DNA from: Candidatus Zixiibacteriota bacterium
Lineage (GTDB): Bacteria; Zixibacteria; MSB-5A5; GN15; FEB-12
Assembly: GCA_003641405.1 (NCBI GenBank)
Contig: QNAF01000032.1
Location: 1-14,259 of the forward strand
Direction: 5' to 3'
DNA: 14,259 nucleotides
The notes beneath the pieces are model-generated. The model searched no databases, was not told the origin of the DNA, and was given only the letters and a program-made list of their open reading frames with translations. Each line of letters opens with the position of its first letter. Position 1 is the stretch's first letter. Made by a program: the position numbers and the translations under genes. Below, piece after piece: positions 7,862 through 14,259 of this stretch.

Positions 7862-7868
7862 TTCGAGT

Positions 7869-8567
7869 ATGGCTGAAATAGTAGTCAAGTTCGACGACAA
7901 GGTGATCGAGCGAATCGTCACCGAAAAGAAGCGCATCAGTATCGGGCGCACTAATGACAACGACATTGTCCTTGAGAATCGAGCGATTTCGCGCAAGCAC
8001 GCGTTGATCGAGTTCAACGACAAGGCAGCAGTGATAATCGACAACGAATCACTCAACGGAACTTTCGTCAACAACCGTAAAATCACCGAAGAAGTACTGC
8101 GCAATGACGACATTGTGACTATTGGCAAGTACTCGTTGATCTATCATTCTGAAATCGAATCGACTGGTGAGAGTATGGCCCACATGGATGGAACCATGGT
8201 TCTCAACACCAAGAAGCAGAAAGATTTAATTGAAAACGATCGCCTGGAACGCAAGATTGTAGCCGAGTACGGTGGATCGGTCCTTCTCGGTGAGGAGAAC
8301 GCTGAGTTCGCTGAATACAAACTTGACCGAGAAGTAACCACTATCGGCAAGGCAAAGTTCGTGCATATCAAGGCGAAAGGATTCCTGCTGGCGGGGATAC
8401 AGGCCAAGATTGCCAAAGAGGGCGAAGCGTACTCCTTTGTGAACCTCGGCAAAACCGGGAAAACTAAGGTAAACGGCGAACCAATCACCCGTTGCATGCT
8501 CAAGAACGGTGACCTGATTACGGTTGGTAAAACAACTTTCAAGTTTATTGAAGGTCAGAACGCGTGA
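7869..8567 (+). CDS. Protein with two FHA domains, the second degenerate
   Basis: A 232-residue soluble protein without signal peptide. FHA 1 (about 3-92) keeps the phosphothreonine-binding set: G26-R27, S41-x-x-H44 and N63-G64 (SIGRTNDNDIVL, ISRKHALIEF, SLNGTFVNNR). FHA 2 (about 138-228) has the same strand order and VNGEPI at 201-206, but the Gly-Arg is Gly-Lys (160-161) and the Ser-x-x-His block is replaced by LLAGIQA. It therefore probably does not bind phosphothreonine and may be a structural or protein-contact domain. A linker (about 96-135) contains a lone acidic-threonine motif, MDGTMVLNT, with T109 a possible phosphosite. Its stop overlaps the next gene's start by four bases, and a Ser/Thr kinase follows after that, so it is probably a reader or adaptor in that kinase's pathway. 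Substrates are unknown. Confidence 0.85.
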   Translation: MAEIVVKFDDKVIERIVTEKKRISIGRTNDNDIVLENRAISRKHALIEFNDKAAVIIDNESLNGTFVNNRKITEEVLRNDDIVTIGKYSLIYHSEIESTGESMAHMDGTMVLNTKKQKDLIENDRLERKIVAEYGGSVLLGEENAEFAEYKLDREVTTIGKAKFVHIKAKGFLLAGIQAKIAKEGEAYSFVNLGKTGKTKVNGEPITRCMLKNGDLITVGKTTFKFIEGQNA

Positions 8568-9292
8568 AGATTGCCCTTATTTCAGACATTCATGCCAATC
8601 TGGAAGCGTTGGAAGCAGTGCTATCGGATATTGCCAAACAATCCGTAGATAATATCCACTGCCTCGGTGATGTTATCGGCTACGGTTGTGATCCCGTCGA
8701 GTGTCTCAAACTGGTCGATGAACATTGCGATGTGAAGTTGATGGGAAACCACGAGTTTGCTGCTCTCGGCCTGCTCGGCATGAATGATCTTAACCAGTTT
8801 GCGCGGCAGTCGATGGACTGGACAAAGAAACAACTCACGGATCATGAGTTTGCGTTAATTGCTGATTTTGAGATCGACGCTGTCCGTGAAGGCTGTTACC
8901 TGGTGCACTCTTCGCCGTTCGAACCGGATCGCTGGCACTATATTCTGCGAGAAGATGAAGCTGCACAGGGTTTTTCCTCTCTGAAACAACAGATAGGGTT
9001 CTTCGGGCATAGTCACCTCCCAATGATTTTCAGTCAATCGTCTGAAGGGACCATCAGGGTAAAATCCGGGCATGATTTCGACCCGGATGAAGAAACCCGC
9101 TACCTGATAAACGTCGGTTCAGTAGGTCAACCACGCGACAATGATCCGCAGTCCAGCTACGTTGTGTTTGACACTGCTGCCGTGAGCGTGGCTTTCCGTC
9201 GAGTAGAATACGATTATAAAACCACACAGGCCAAGATGACCAGAGCAGAAATGCCCGCTGTGCTGATAGAACGTATTGAGATCGGACGATAG
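8564..9292 (+). CDS. Calcineurin-like metallophosphoesterase
   Basis: A 242-residue cytoplasmic protein with every motif of the binuclear-metal phosphoesterase fold: D8-x-H10 (SDIHAN), G35-D36 (CLGDVIGYG), G61-N62-H63-E64, H115 (LVHSSP) and G148-H149-S150-H151. The NVGSVGQPRDNDP block at 183-195 is typical of the stand-alone bacterial branch, distinct from YfcE. The family hydrolyses phosphomonoesters or diesters; the natural substrate of this branch is not established. The GTG start at 8564 overlaps the FHA gene's TGA as GTGA, so translation is probably coupled. It lies between a phosphothreonine reader and a Ser/Thr kinase, which makes a phosphoprotein phosphatase role attractive but unproven. 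A nucleotide or cyclic-nucleotide phosphoesterase is the main alternative. Confidence 0.88.
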   Translation: MKIALISDIHANLEALEAVLSDIAKQSVDNIHCLGDVIGYGCDPVECLKLVDEHCDVKLMGNHEFAALGLLGMNDLNQFARQSMDWTKKQLTDHEFALIADFEIDAVREGCYLVHSSPFEPDRWHYILREDEAAQGFSSLKQQIGFFGHSHLPMIFSQSSEGTIRVKSGHDFDPDEETRYLINVGSVGQPRDNDPQSSYVVFDTAAVSVAFRRVEYDYKTTQAKMTRAEMPAVLIERIEIGR

Positions 9293-9293
9293 T

Positions 9294-9298
9294 AAGGA
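9294..9298 (+). promoter_or_regulatory. Ribosome binding site fixing the start of the kinase gene
   Basis: AAGGA lies seven bases before the ATG at 9306, just after the phosphoesterase stop. An in-frame TTG at 9276 lies upstream, but that start would add ten polar residues before the first membrane helix and would ignore this good site. Confidence 0.7.
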
Positions 9299-9305
9299 TC
9301 AGAAC

Positions 9306-11789
9306 ATGAATAAGTACTCTCCGTACATTCTGTATCTACTCATTTCTCTTCTGGTTGTAGTTCTCTTTGTAAATGACTTCGGCCCTGTTGCCGGGATGCA
9401 AAGATCGCTGGATGACTTCATGTGCGGATTCACTGCCTCCGATGATACCAGACCAAATATCGCACTGATCAGGATAAATAGCAGCGCTGAGGACACCTAC
9501 GGAAAGTGGCCCTGGAATCGGGACTTGATCGCTGATCTAACGGCTGCTGTGGCCTCTGGAGAACCTGGAGCAATTGTTCTTAACATGGAGCTCTACGAAG
9601 ATGCTCACCAGGATTCTTCCGGATACACTGACATTCTGGCTGAACAACTTACCTGGATCGACCAGGCAGTATTGCCCTACGATATCGCCTTGGCCACCTT
9701 CCGGGGTGACCGGACCGACAACCCAGAGTACCTTTTCAACAACTCCATCGCTATTGAGAATCCACTCGGTGAGATGGGCGAGCGATCCAGTTTATTGGCT
9801 CGCAAAGTATTCCTGCCGGCAGAGAAGCTTCTCAGCAGCTATCCATATCTTGGATTCGAATACCGCAGCCCCGACAACGACCGCATTCTCCGACACCAGC
9901 CGATAGTAATGAACTACGAAGGATACTACTATCCTTCAACTTCGCTGATAACGGCCGCCGCATATTTCAAGACCCCGATAAGTGAAATCAAAGTTGTTGA
10001 AGGCAAAGAGGTTCGACTCGGTTCGATAGCGACAATCCCTATCAATAACAAGGGTGAATTCTTCATCAGTTTTTCCAAGGGCTCGCCGTTTGAGATGTAT
10101 AGTGCAGCAGAAGTGCTTGCTGAGGGATTCAATTTCGACGTTCTGCGGGGCAAAGTCGTTATTATCGGTCCATCCGATGATCATTCAGATCAATACTTCC
10201 GAACGGCTGTCAACGACCGCATCTCGGCAACAATCGTTAAGGCAACTGTCATAGAGAATATCATCAACGGTAATTTCCTGACAATGAGAAATGATCTGGC
10301 CAACCTGAGTTTGCTGGTGCTGTTGCTGTTCGGTGGCATCTGTGCATTCGTTCTGCCGCGTGTAAGTCTAACTTACCGCATGATCATCCTGGCAGGTTGC
10401 CTGATCCTTTTGGCTAACGCCAACTACCTGCTGTTTTCATCGTATCACATGGTTGTCCCGACGCTCTTTGTGGCGCTTCAGTTAGTTCTGTTCATGGCAG
10501 CCTCTCCTTTGCTCGATTGGAAGCTACTGACAGGTAAGGAATCTGAAGATTCATCCAAAGCCGATCACAAACCCGCTCTTTCGTCAAGGAAACACCGCTC
10601 CCGACCTATTGAAGTGCCGGTGCGCGAGATCAAAGGCTCGCCCGCTGATCCGAACAATCTTAAAACCAAGGCTATCGGCTCTGGTGGTCATCTTACCGAG
10701 AAACCCAAAGAATCTGGTGCGGTGGACTACCAGCAGATAGATCTCAGCGACGACGATACAATTCTTGGCCAGGGCGCGGCACCGGCAAATGACAGTGATA
10801 CAGATTCACCTCCAGTCCATAACGAAAGTTCCCACGACAGTGAGTCGGGATCGATCGAGTCAATACAGAACGTTCTCTCTGAAGGAACCGAGGAACCTGA
10901 AAATTCGTCAGCATCGATAGAACAAGATGACAGCCAGGGCATTCTAAAAAGCGGTTCCGACATCAGCAATCTTGGGCGCTACCAGGTAAGCGGCATTCTC
11001 GGTAAGGGCGCCATGGGAACCGTCTACAAGGGTGTTGACCCGGCCATCAACAGACCCGTGGCACTCAAAACAATACGCCTTGACTTCGTTAGCGATCCCG
11101 AAGAACTCGCCGAGTTGAAAGAGCGCCTGCACCGTGAAGCCCAGGCGGCCGGAAAGCTATCACATCCGAATATCGTCACCATATACGACGTCGGTTCGGA
11201 GGGGAGCCTTCAGTATATCGCAATGGAGTATCTTGAAGGCAGAACGCTTGAAGCCCTCATCAAGAAGAAGGTGCGCTTCAACTACCGCATCATAGCACAG
11301 ATCATCTCCCAAATGTGCGCTGCTCTGGAGTACGCTCACGAACGCGGCATCGTTCACCGTGATATAAAACCAGCCAATATCATGGTGCTGAACGACTACA
11401 GAATCAAGGTTATGGACTACGGCATCGCCCGCATCGATTCTACTTCCATGACCAAGACCGGAATCGCTATGGGCACTCCTAACTATATCTCACCGGAGCA
11501 ACTCAAAGGTCAGGAGATCGATAGGCGTGCCGATTTGTTCTCACTCGGTGTTGTCATGTATGAGATGCTGCTGGGACGACGACCGTTCAAAGGTGAGAAT
11601 ATCACGTCGCTGATGTACGCCATCATGAATCGCGAACCAGAACAACCGTCCAGTGTTAATCCGCAAGTACCACTATTATTCGACCACATCATTGGAAAAG
11701 CACTCAAGAAGAACCCTGCTGAACGCTACCAGAAAGCATCCGATATAGCTAATGATCTGCAGGATTTCGTGGAATCATTCGCACGCTGA
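9306..11789 (+). CDS. CHASE2-domain receptor Ser/Thr protein kinase
   Basis: An 827-residue membrane protein. TM1 is at about 5-23. An extracytoplasmic CHASE2 sensor domain (about 28-325) follows, with its GKWPWNRD signature at 66-73 and the late VVIIGPSDDHSDQYF segment. Three further membrane helices lie at about 331-349, 359-378 and 382-400. A long acidic, Ser/Asp-rich, probably disordered linker (401-556) leads to a Hanks-type kinase domain (559 to about 822). Catalytic features are intact: glycine loop G566-x-G568-x-x-G571, VALK with K588, HRD with D686 and K688 (HRDIKPANIM), and GTPNYISPEQ in the activation segment. The metal-binding DFG is DYG (D704). It should autophosphorylate and pass an envelope signal to cytoplasmic Ser/Thr targets. 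The CHASE2 ligand is unknown. It lies 13 bases after the phosphoesterase gene and closes the operon. LSDDDTILG in the linker (T485) is a possible FHA docking phosphosite. Confidence 0.92.
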   Translation: MNKYSPYILYLLISLLVVVLFVNDFGPVAGMQRSLDDFMCGFTASDDTRPNIALIRINSSAEDTYGKWPWNRDLIADLTAAVASGEPGAIVLNMELYEDAHQDSSGYTDILAEQLTWIDQAVLPYDIALATFRGDRTDNPEYLFNNSIAIENPLGEMGERSSLLARKVFLPAEKLLSSYPYLGFEYRSPDNDRILRHQPIVMNYEGYYYPSTSLITAAAYFKTPISEIKVVEGKEVRLGSIATIPINNKGEFFISFSKGSPFEMYSAAEVLAEGFNFDVLRGKVVIIGPSDDHSDQYFRTAVNDRISATIVKATVIENIINGNFLTMRNDLANLSLLVLLLFGGICAFVLPRVSLTYRMIILAGCLILLANANYLLFSSYHMVVPTLFVALQLVLFMAASPLLDWKLLTGKESEDSSKADHKPALSSRKHRSRPIEVPVREIKGSPADPNNLKTKAIGSGGHLTEKPKESGAVDYQQIDLSDDDTILGQGAAPANDSDTDSPPVHNESSHDSESGSIESIQNVLSEGTEEPENSSASIEQDDSQGILKSGSDISNLGRYQVSGILGKGAMGTVYKGVDPAINRPVALKTIRLDFVSDPEELAELKERLHREAQAAGKLSHPNIVTIYDVGSEGSLQYIAMEYLEGRTLEALIKKKVRFNYRIIAQIISQMCAALEYAHERGIVHRDIKPANIMVLNDYRIKVMDYGIARIDSTSMTKTGIAMGTPNYISPEQLKGQEIDRRADLFSLGVVMYEMLLGRRPFKGENITSLMYAIMNREPEQPSSVNPQVPLLFDHIIGKALKKNPAERYQKASDIANDLQDFVESFAR

Positions 11790-11811
11790 TCGTAATTGAA
11801 TAGAAGCCACA

Positions 11812-11846
11812 AGAGCCGCTGCATTGAATATGCAGCGGCTCTCTTT
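11812..11846 (+). terminator. Rho-independent terminator of the kinase operon
   Basis: A 13-base perfect stem, AGAGCCGCTGCAT (11812-11824) with ATGCAGCGGCTCT (11830-11842), closes a five-base TGAAT loop and is followed by CTTTATCT. It is 22 bases after the kinase stop. The gene on the other strand ends at 11886, so the hairpin may also stop leftward transcription, although the T-tract on that side is poor. Confidence 0.85.
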
Positions 11847-11885
11847 ATCTCGGAGGCACAAATCAGTAAAGTAATCGAACTTGAT

Positions 11886-12347
11886 TCACTTTTCTGAATC
11901 AGAACCGTTTTCAGAACCCAGAACTTCCTCAGCCAAAGACAGCGCTACGCCGGAAAGCATCACTTCCACACCCAATGTAGTAAAATCGGACGAGATCAAT
12001 GAGCGATCCAAACCCGCATAGAGCGAACAGGATGCCCCCCGCTCAACGACAAGCCCGGACAACCGCCTGGAAGTTTCGGTAACAAACGTTACCTCTCCGA
12101 GTTCTTCGGAGACAACGTAACCGGTACAGTTGTGTAATTGAAGATGACTGTTGCCGGTATAGACAACCACCAGACGACCACGGGATCTGCCCAACTCTGT
12201 CTCAGGGTATAGCTCCAGCACAAGGATTCGTTTTTCCTCGTTGTTGGTGATCTTTAGCCGATAGTGATCTTTCTCGAAGACTGTTTTCTCGGCACCCAGA
12301 ACACTTCCGATCTGTTCGATGTCTTCTTTGGTAAAACCGTTACTCAT
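11886..12347 (-). CDS. Unrecognised soluble protein, last gene of the pur-tat operon
   Basis: A 153-residue protein that I do not recognise. It has no signal peptide and no membrane segment. The N-terminus (FTKEDIEQIGSVLG) is probably a helix. The middle (about 28-105) alternates hydrophobic and polar residues in short strands (KRILVLELYP, GRLVVVYTG, EVTFVTETSRRLSGLVVE). The C-terminal part contains a GVEVMLSGVALSLAEEVLG helix and an acidic, serine-rich tail. The overall look is a small alpha/beta fold. The ATG at 12347 lies 15 bases after the tatA stop with a weak GGATG site, so it belongs to the same transcript. No catalytic motif is visible, and its position near tatA does not show a Tat role. 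It looks like a real gene because its frame is open throughout, its ends fit the operon, and the terminator follows. Confidence 0.7.
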   Translation of the reverse strand: MSNGFTKEDIEQIGSVLGAEKTVFEKDHYRLKITNNEEKRILVLELYPETELGRSRGRLVVVYTGNSHLQLHNCTGYVVSEELGEVTFVTETSRRLSGLVVERGASCSLYAGLDRSLISSDFTTLGVEVMLSGVALSLAEEVLGSENGSDSEK

Positions 12348-12362
12348 TGTTTGCGCATCCGC

Positions 12363-12593
12363 TTACTTTTTGTCAGACTCGCCAGTCTTTGGGGGCTGTT
12401 GCGAGTTGGTTGAGGATGGTTTATCTGCGTCAAGCGAACCCTTGATTTCGTCAGAAGTATCCTTCACTGACTTCTTGAATTCGCTTATTCCCTTCCCAAG
12501 TCCCCGCGCAATCTCAGGAAGGCGCTTGGCACCAAACAGCAGCAGAACGCCCAGAAATATCAGCAGTAGTTCTCCAGGTCCCAAACCGAACAT
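12363..12593 (-). CDS. tatA: Twin-arginine translocase subunit TatA/TatE family
   Basis: A 76-residue protein with the whole TatA plan. It has a short N-terminus with the conserved GPGE (E8), one membrane helix (about 7-22, LLLIFLGVLLLFG), the FGAKRLPEIARGLGKG hinge and an amphipathic helix at about 20-45 (ISEFKKSVKD). A polar, charged tail rich in Lys, Ser and Asp follows. TatA oligomers form the passage for folded proteins carrying twin-arginine signals. The ATG at 12593 follows a GAGAGG site. tatC is not in the window. The length and the GPGE fit TatA or TatE better than TatB, which is normally longer. It is in a run with DUF4321 (28 bases upstream) and the unknown protein downstream. Confidence 0.92.
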   Translation of the reverse strand: MFGLGPGELLLIFLGVLLLFGAKRLPEIARGLGKGISEFKKSVKDTSDEIKGSLDADKPSSTNSQQPPKTGESDKK

Positions 12594-12621
12594 ATCACTT
12601 ACCTCTCGAAGTCATAACCTT

Positions 12622-12888
12622 CTACAAATACCACCAGCGGAAATATATGATTACCAATAGAACAAACAAGACCGACATAAAGGTGATTTTGAACTTCAAC
12701 CCAATCGTGAACGAGATAGCGTAGAAATCGAGCTGGGCCGGGCTGAACCCTACCTGTATCGATTTGGTAAAGACCGTCTTCGCCGCTCCTGCAGGCAGAA
12801 ACGTCCCAATAATATCTCCCACCAGCCCGCCAAGCACAGCCGCCAGGATCAGAGCCGTGATCAGAAATGTTACTTCTCGTCGTTTCAA
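12622..12888 (-). CDS. DUF4321-family small membrane protein
   Basis: An 88-residue membrane protein. The N-terminal helix with AAVLGGLVGDIIGTFLP (about 16-32), a middle part ending in LDFYAISFTIGLKFKIT, and a final hydrophobic helix (about 70-86) match the DUF4321 family, whose function is unknown. The start is TTG at 12888: it overlaps the purQ stop as TTGA, GAGGA lies four bases upstream, and no ATG or GTG is available in frame. Coupling to purQ is therefore likely. Members are probably integral to the inner membrane. I assign the family from its characteristic pattern, not from an alignment. Confidence 0.75.
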   Translation of the reverse strand: MKRREVTFLITALILAAVLGGLVGDIIGTFLPAGAAKTVFTKSIQVGFSPAQLDFYAISFTIGLKFKITFMSVLFVLLVIIYFRWWYL

Positions 12889-13598
12889 CGGTTCCTCACC
12901 ATACTCGTTGTGTTACAGGCGCTACGGATCGACTCCAAAATCTTCAAACCATCCGTCGAACCGAGTATTTTCTCTACTGCTCGTTCAGGGTGGGGCATCA
13001 TCCCCAGCACGTTGCCTTCCACGTTCATGATACCAGCGATATTGTCGCATGAGCCGTTTGGATTCGATTCCGCTGTGACTTCGCCGTCACAACTAACATA
13101 GCGAAATACTATTTGCCCTGAATCCTGTAGTTGCCTGATATCGCCGTCAAAACTGTAATAGTTGCCTTCACCGTGGGCAATGGGAATCTGCAGAACTTCG
13201 CCTTGTTTGCAGGATCTCGTGAAGGGTGTCTTCTCATCCTCGACTCGAAGGTACACTTGCTTGCAACTGAAACGAAGGTGTGAATTACGAATGAGCGCTC
13301 CAGGTAATAAGCCAACTTCCGTAAGTACCTGGAAGCCATTGCAGATGCCAATGACCAGACCGCCGGAGCGGGCAAACCGGACAACTTCCTGCATAATTGG
13401 TGAAAACCGAGCGATAGCTCCGGCTCTAAGGTAATCCCCGTAGGAAAAACCTCCGGGAAGAATCACGGCGTCGCACCCGGCCAAATCTGATGATTTATGC
13501 CACAGAAACTCGACTTCCTCACCAAGGATGTGCCTTACCGAAGCGTAAGTATCGTAATCACAGTTTGATCCGGGAAATGTGACGACACCGAATTTCAC
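12885..13598 (-). CDS. purQ: Phosphoribosylformylglycinamidine synthase subunit PurQ (glutaminase)
   Basis: A 237-residue class I glutamine amidotransferase. It supplies ammonia to PurL for the FGAR-to-FGAM step of purine synthesis. The catalytic triad is visible: C86 in GICNGFQ (84-90), and H203 and E205 in MPHPERA (201-207). The N-terminus (FGVVTFPGSNCDYD) and PGGFSYGDYLRAGAIA (48-63) are diagnostic of PurQ. The length is typical of the small Bacillus-type subunit used with PurS and small PurL, not the fused enterobacterial PurL. The start is GTG at 13598, overlapping the purS stop as GTGA. purL is not downstream; DUF4321 is. Confidence 0.95.
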   Translation of the reverse strand: MKFGVVTFPGSNCDYDTYASVRHILGEEVEFLWHKSSDLAGCDAVILPGGFSYGDYLRAGAIARFSPIMQEVVRFARSGGLVIGICNGFQVLTEVGLLPGALIRNSHLRFSCKQVYLRVEDEKTPFTRSCKQGEVLQIPIAHGEGNYYSFDGDIRQLQDSGQIVFRYVSCDGEVTAESNPNGSCDNIAGIMNVEGNVLGMMPHPERAVEKILGSTDGLKILESIRSACNTTSMVRNR

Positions 13599-13846
13599 GA
13601 ATTCAACTCCACCTTGTAGCTCTCGATAACCGGGTTTGCCAGAAGCCTGGAACAGACTTCGTCTATCCGCTGCTCAACATCCGCTGCGTCAGCGTTGACC
13701 TCAAGTTCGAAAAACCGACCGGAACGCACTGACAGGAAATCATTGTATCCCATCTGGCCCAGCGCTTTCTGAATCGTAACCCCTTGCGGGTCCAAAACCC
13801 CGTCCTTAAGTCGAACGTAGACTGTTGCTTTCCTATTCTCGGCCAT
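13595..13846 (-). CDS. purS: Phosphoribosylformylglycinamidine synthase subunit PurS
   Basis: An 83-residue protein, the usual PurS size. It has the characteristic VYVRLKDGVLDPQGVTIQKA segment (about 10-29), then the GYNDFLSVRSGRFFELEV segment and VCSRLLANPVIESYKVEL at the end. PurS bridges PurQ and PurL in the FGAM synthase complex and is needed for ammonia transfer. The ATG at 13846 lies inside the last codons of pssA (14-base overlap) with an AAAGG-type site upstream. It overlaps purQ by four bases at its end. Confidence 0.94.
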   Translation of the reverse strand: MAENRKATVYVRLKDGVLDPQGVTIQKALGQMGYNDFLSVRSGRFFELEVNADAADVEQRIDEVCSRLLANPVIESYKVELNS

Positions 13847-14259
13847 TGCCTGCCTTTCTGTCTTCCTTTCGCCGTTGTTGCGGCCTTCCGGTCACCTTGC
13901 CGACCCCAAGGTAGAGGAGTCTATAGGCCTCCCGCACCAACCCAAATAATATATAGGACGCTACCAGTGGAAACAACAGAAGACTCCGATCGATGAGAAC
14001 AGCTATGGCAGCAAAGATCAGAGCCGCAAGTTTGATTCTATCCCATCGGGTCGAGAAGCGATCGGGCAGCATATCATACTGGACTTGAGATACCATGAGA
14101 AAGGCAAAGCCGATTATCATAGTCACCAACACTTCGTCGTTTTGCAGTTCACCCCACAGGCGATAGCTGAAAATCACGTAAGAGACAAGACCGAAAGCTG
14201 CCACCGGCACCGGCATACCGAGGAAGTCTTTCTTCTCATCGGTATCTGCCAGCAAATTG
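13833..14259 (-). CDS. pssA: CDP-diacylglycerol-serine O-phosphatidyltransferase PssA, C-terminal part (cut by window edge)
   Basis: The last 141 codons of a membrane protein whose N-terminus lies right of base 14259. The visible start (NLLADTDEKKDFLGMPVPVAA) matches the region just after the CDP-alcohol phosphotransferase motif in bacterial PssA, where an RFN-like segment is followed by a GxPxP helix. Several membrane helices follow (about 17-32, 43-58, 75-92 and 95-112 of the visible part) and a basic tail (GRPQQRRKEDRK). PssA makes phosphatidylserine, the precursor of phosphatidylethanolamine. The catalytic CDP-alcohol motif itself is outside the window, so the assignment rests on the C-terminal pattern. 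Its stop overlaps the purS start by 14 bases. Confidence 0.8.
   Translation of the reverse strand, partial: NLLADTDEKKDFLGMPVPVAAFGLVSYVIFSYRLWGELQNDEVLVTMIIGFAFLMVSQVQYDMLPDRFSTRWDRIKLAALIFAAIAVLIDRSLLLFPLVASYILFGLVREAYRLLYLGVGKVTGRPQQRRKEDRKAGNGRE

Noticed and set aside
1..14259. CRISPR array, tRNA/rRNA genes, insertion sequences, phage or toxin-antitoxin genes
   Set aside because: No direct-repeat arrays, transposase motifs, terminal inverted repeats or RNA-gene signatures were seen; nearly all of the window is explained by ordinary genes.

Overview
The window is a gene-dense stretch of a bacterial chromosome with roughly even base composition. It shows no rRNA, tRNA, CRISPR array, insertion sequence or phage gene. 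The gene content suggests a Gram-negative of the FCB superphylum or a neighbouring candidate phylum such as Zixibacteria. The reasons are two PorV/PorQ-type outer-membrane proteins, a secreted Asp-box protein ending in a FlgD/T9SS-like C-terminal domain, a PKD-repeat lipoprotein and a CHASE2 Ser/Thr kinase. This placement is inferred from protein style, not from a marker gene.

Region 1 (1-4789, minus strand) is a compact operon read right to left. It encodes a large exported Asp-box beta-propeller protein with a C-terminal FlgD-like domain (GTG start at 4789), two PorV/PorQ-family barrels, and the N-terminal end of an isocitrate/isopropylmalate dehydrogenase-family enzyme cut by the window edge. 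The first three look like one cell-surface unit. Region 2 (4790-5133) is a non-coding divergent promoter region with a good sigma70-type promoter facing right. Region 3 (5134-6546, plus) is a monocistronic lipoprotein of five PKD domains, ended by a strong hairpin terminator that it shares with the convergent etfA.

Region 4 (6622-7584, minus) is etfA with its own promoter and no etfB beside it. Region 5 (7869-11789, plus) is a three-gene phosphosignalling cluster: a double-FHA protein, a calcineurin-like metallophosphoesterase that overlaps it by four bases, and a CHASE2 receptor Ser/Thr kinase. It could form a sensor-kinase, phosphatase and phosphothreonine-reader circuit. It ends in a 13-bp perfect hairpin terminator.

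Region 6 (11886-14259, minus) is a tightly packed housekeeping operon read right to left: pssA (partial), purS, purQ, a DUF4321 membrane protein, tatA and an unrecognised 153-residue soluble protein. Several junctions here and in region 5 are four-base overlaps using GTG or TTG starts, which points to translational coupling.

The most interesting parts are the FHA/metallophosphoesterase/CHASE2-kinase cluster, the surface-protein operon, and the unknown last gene of the pur-tat operon.
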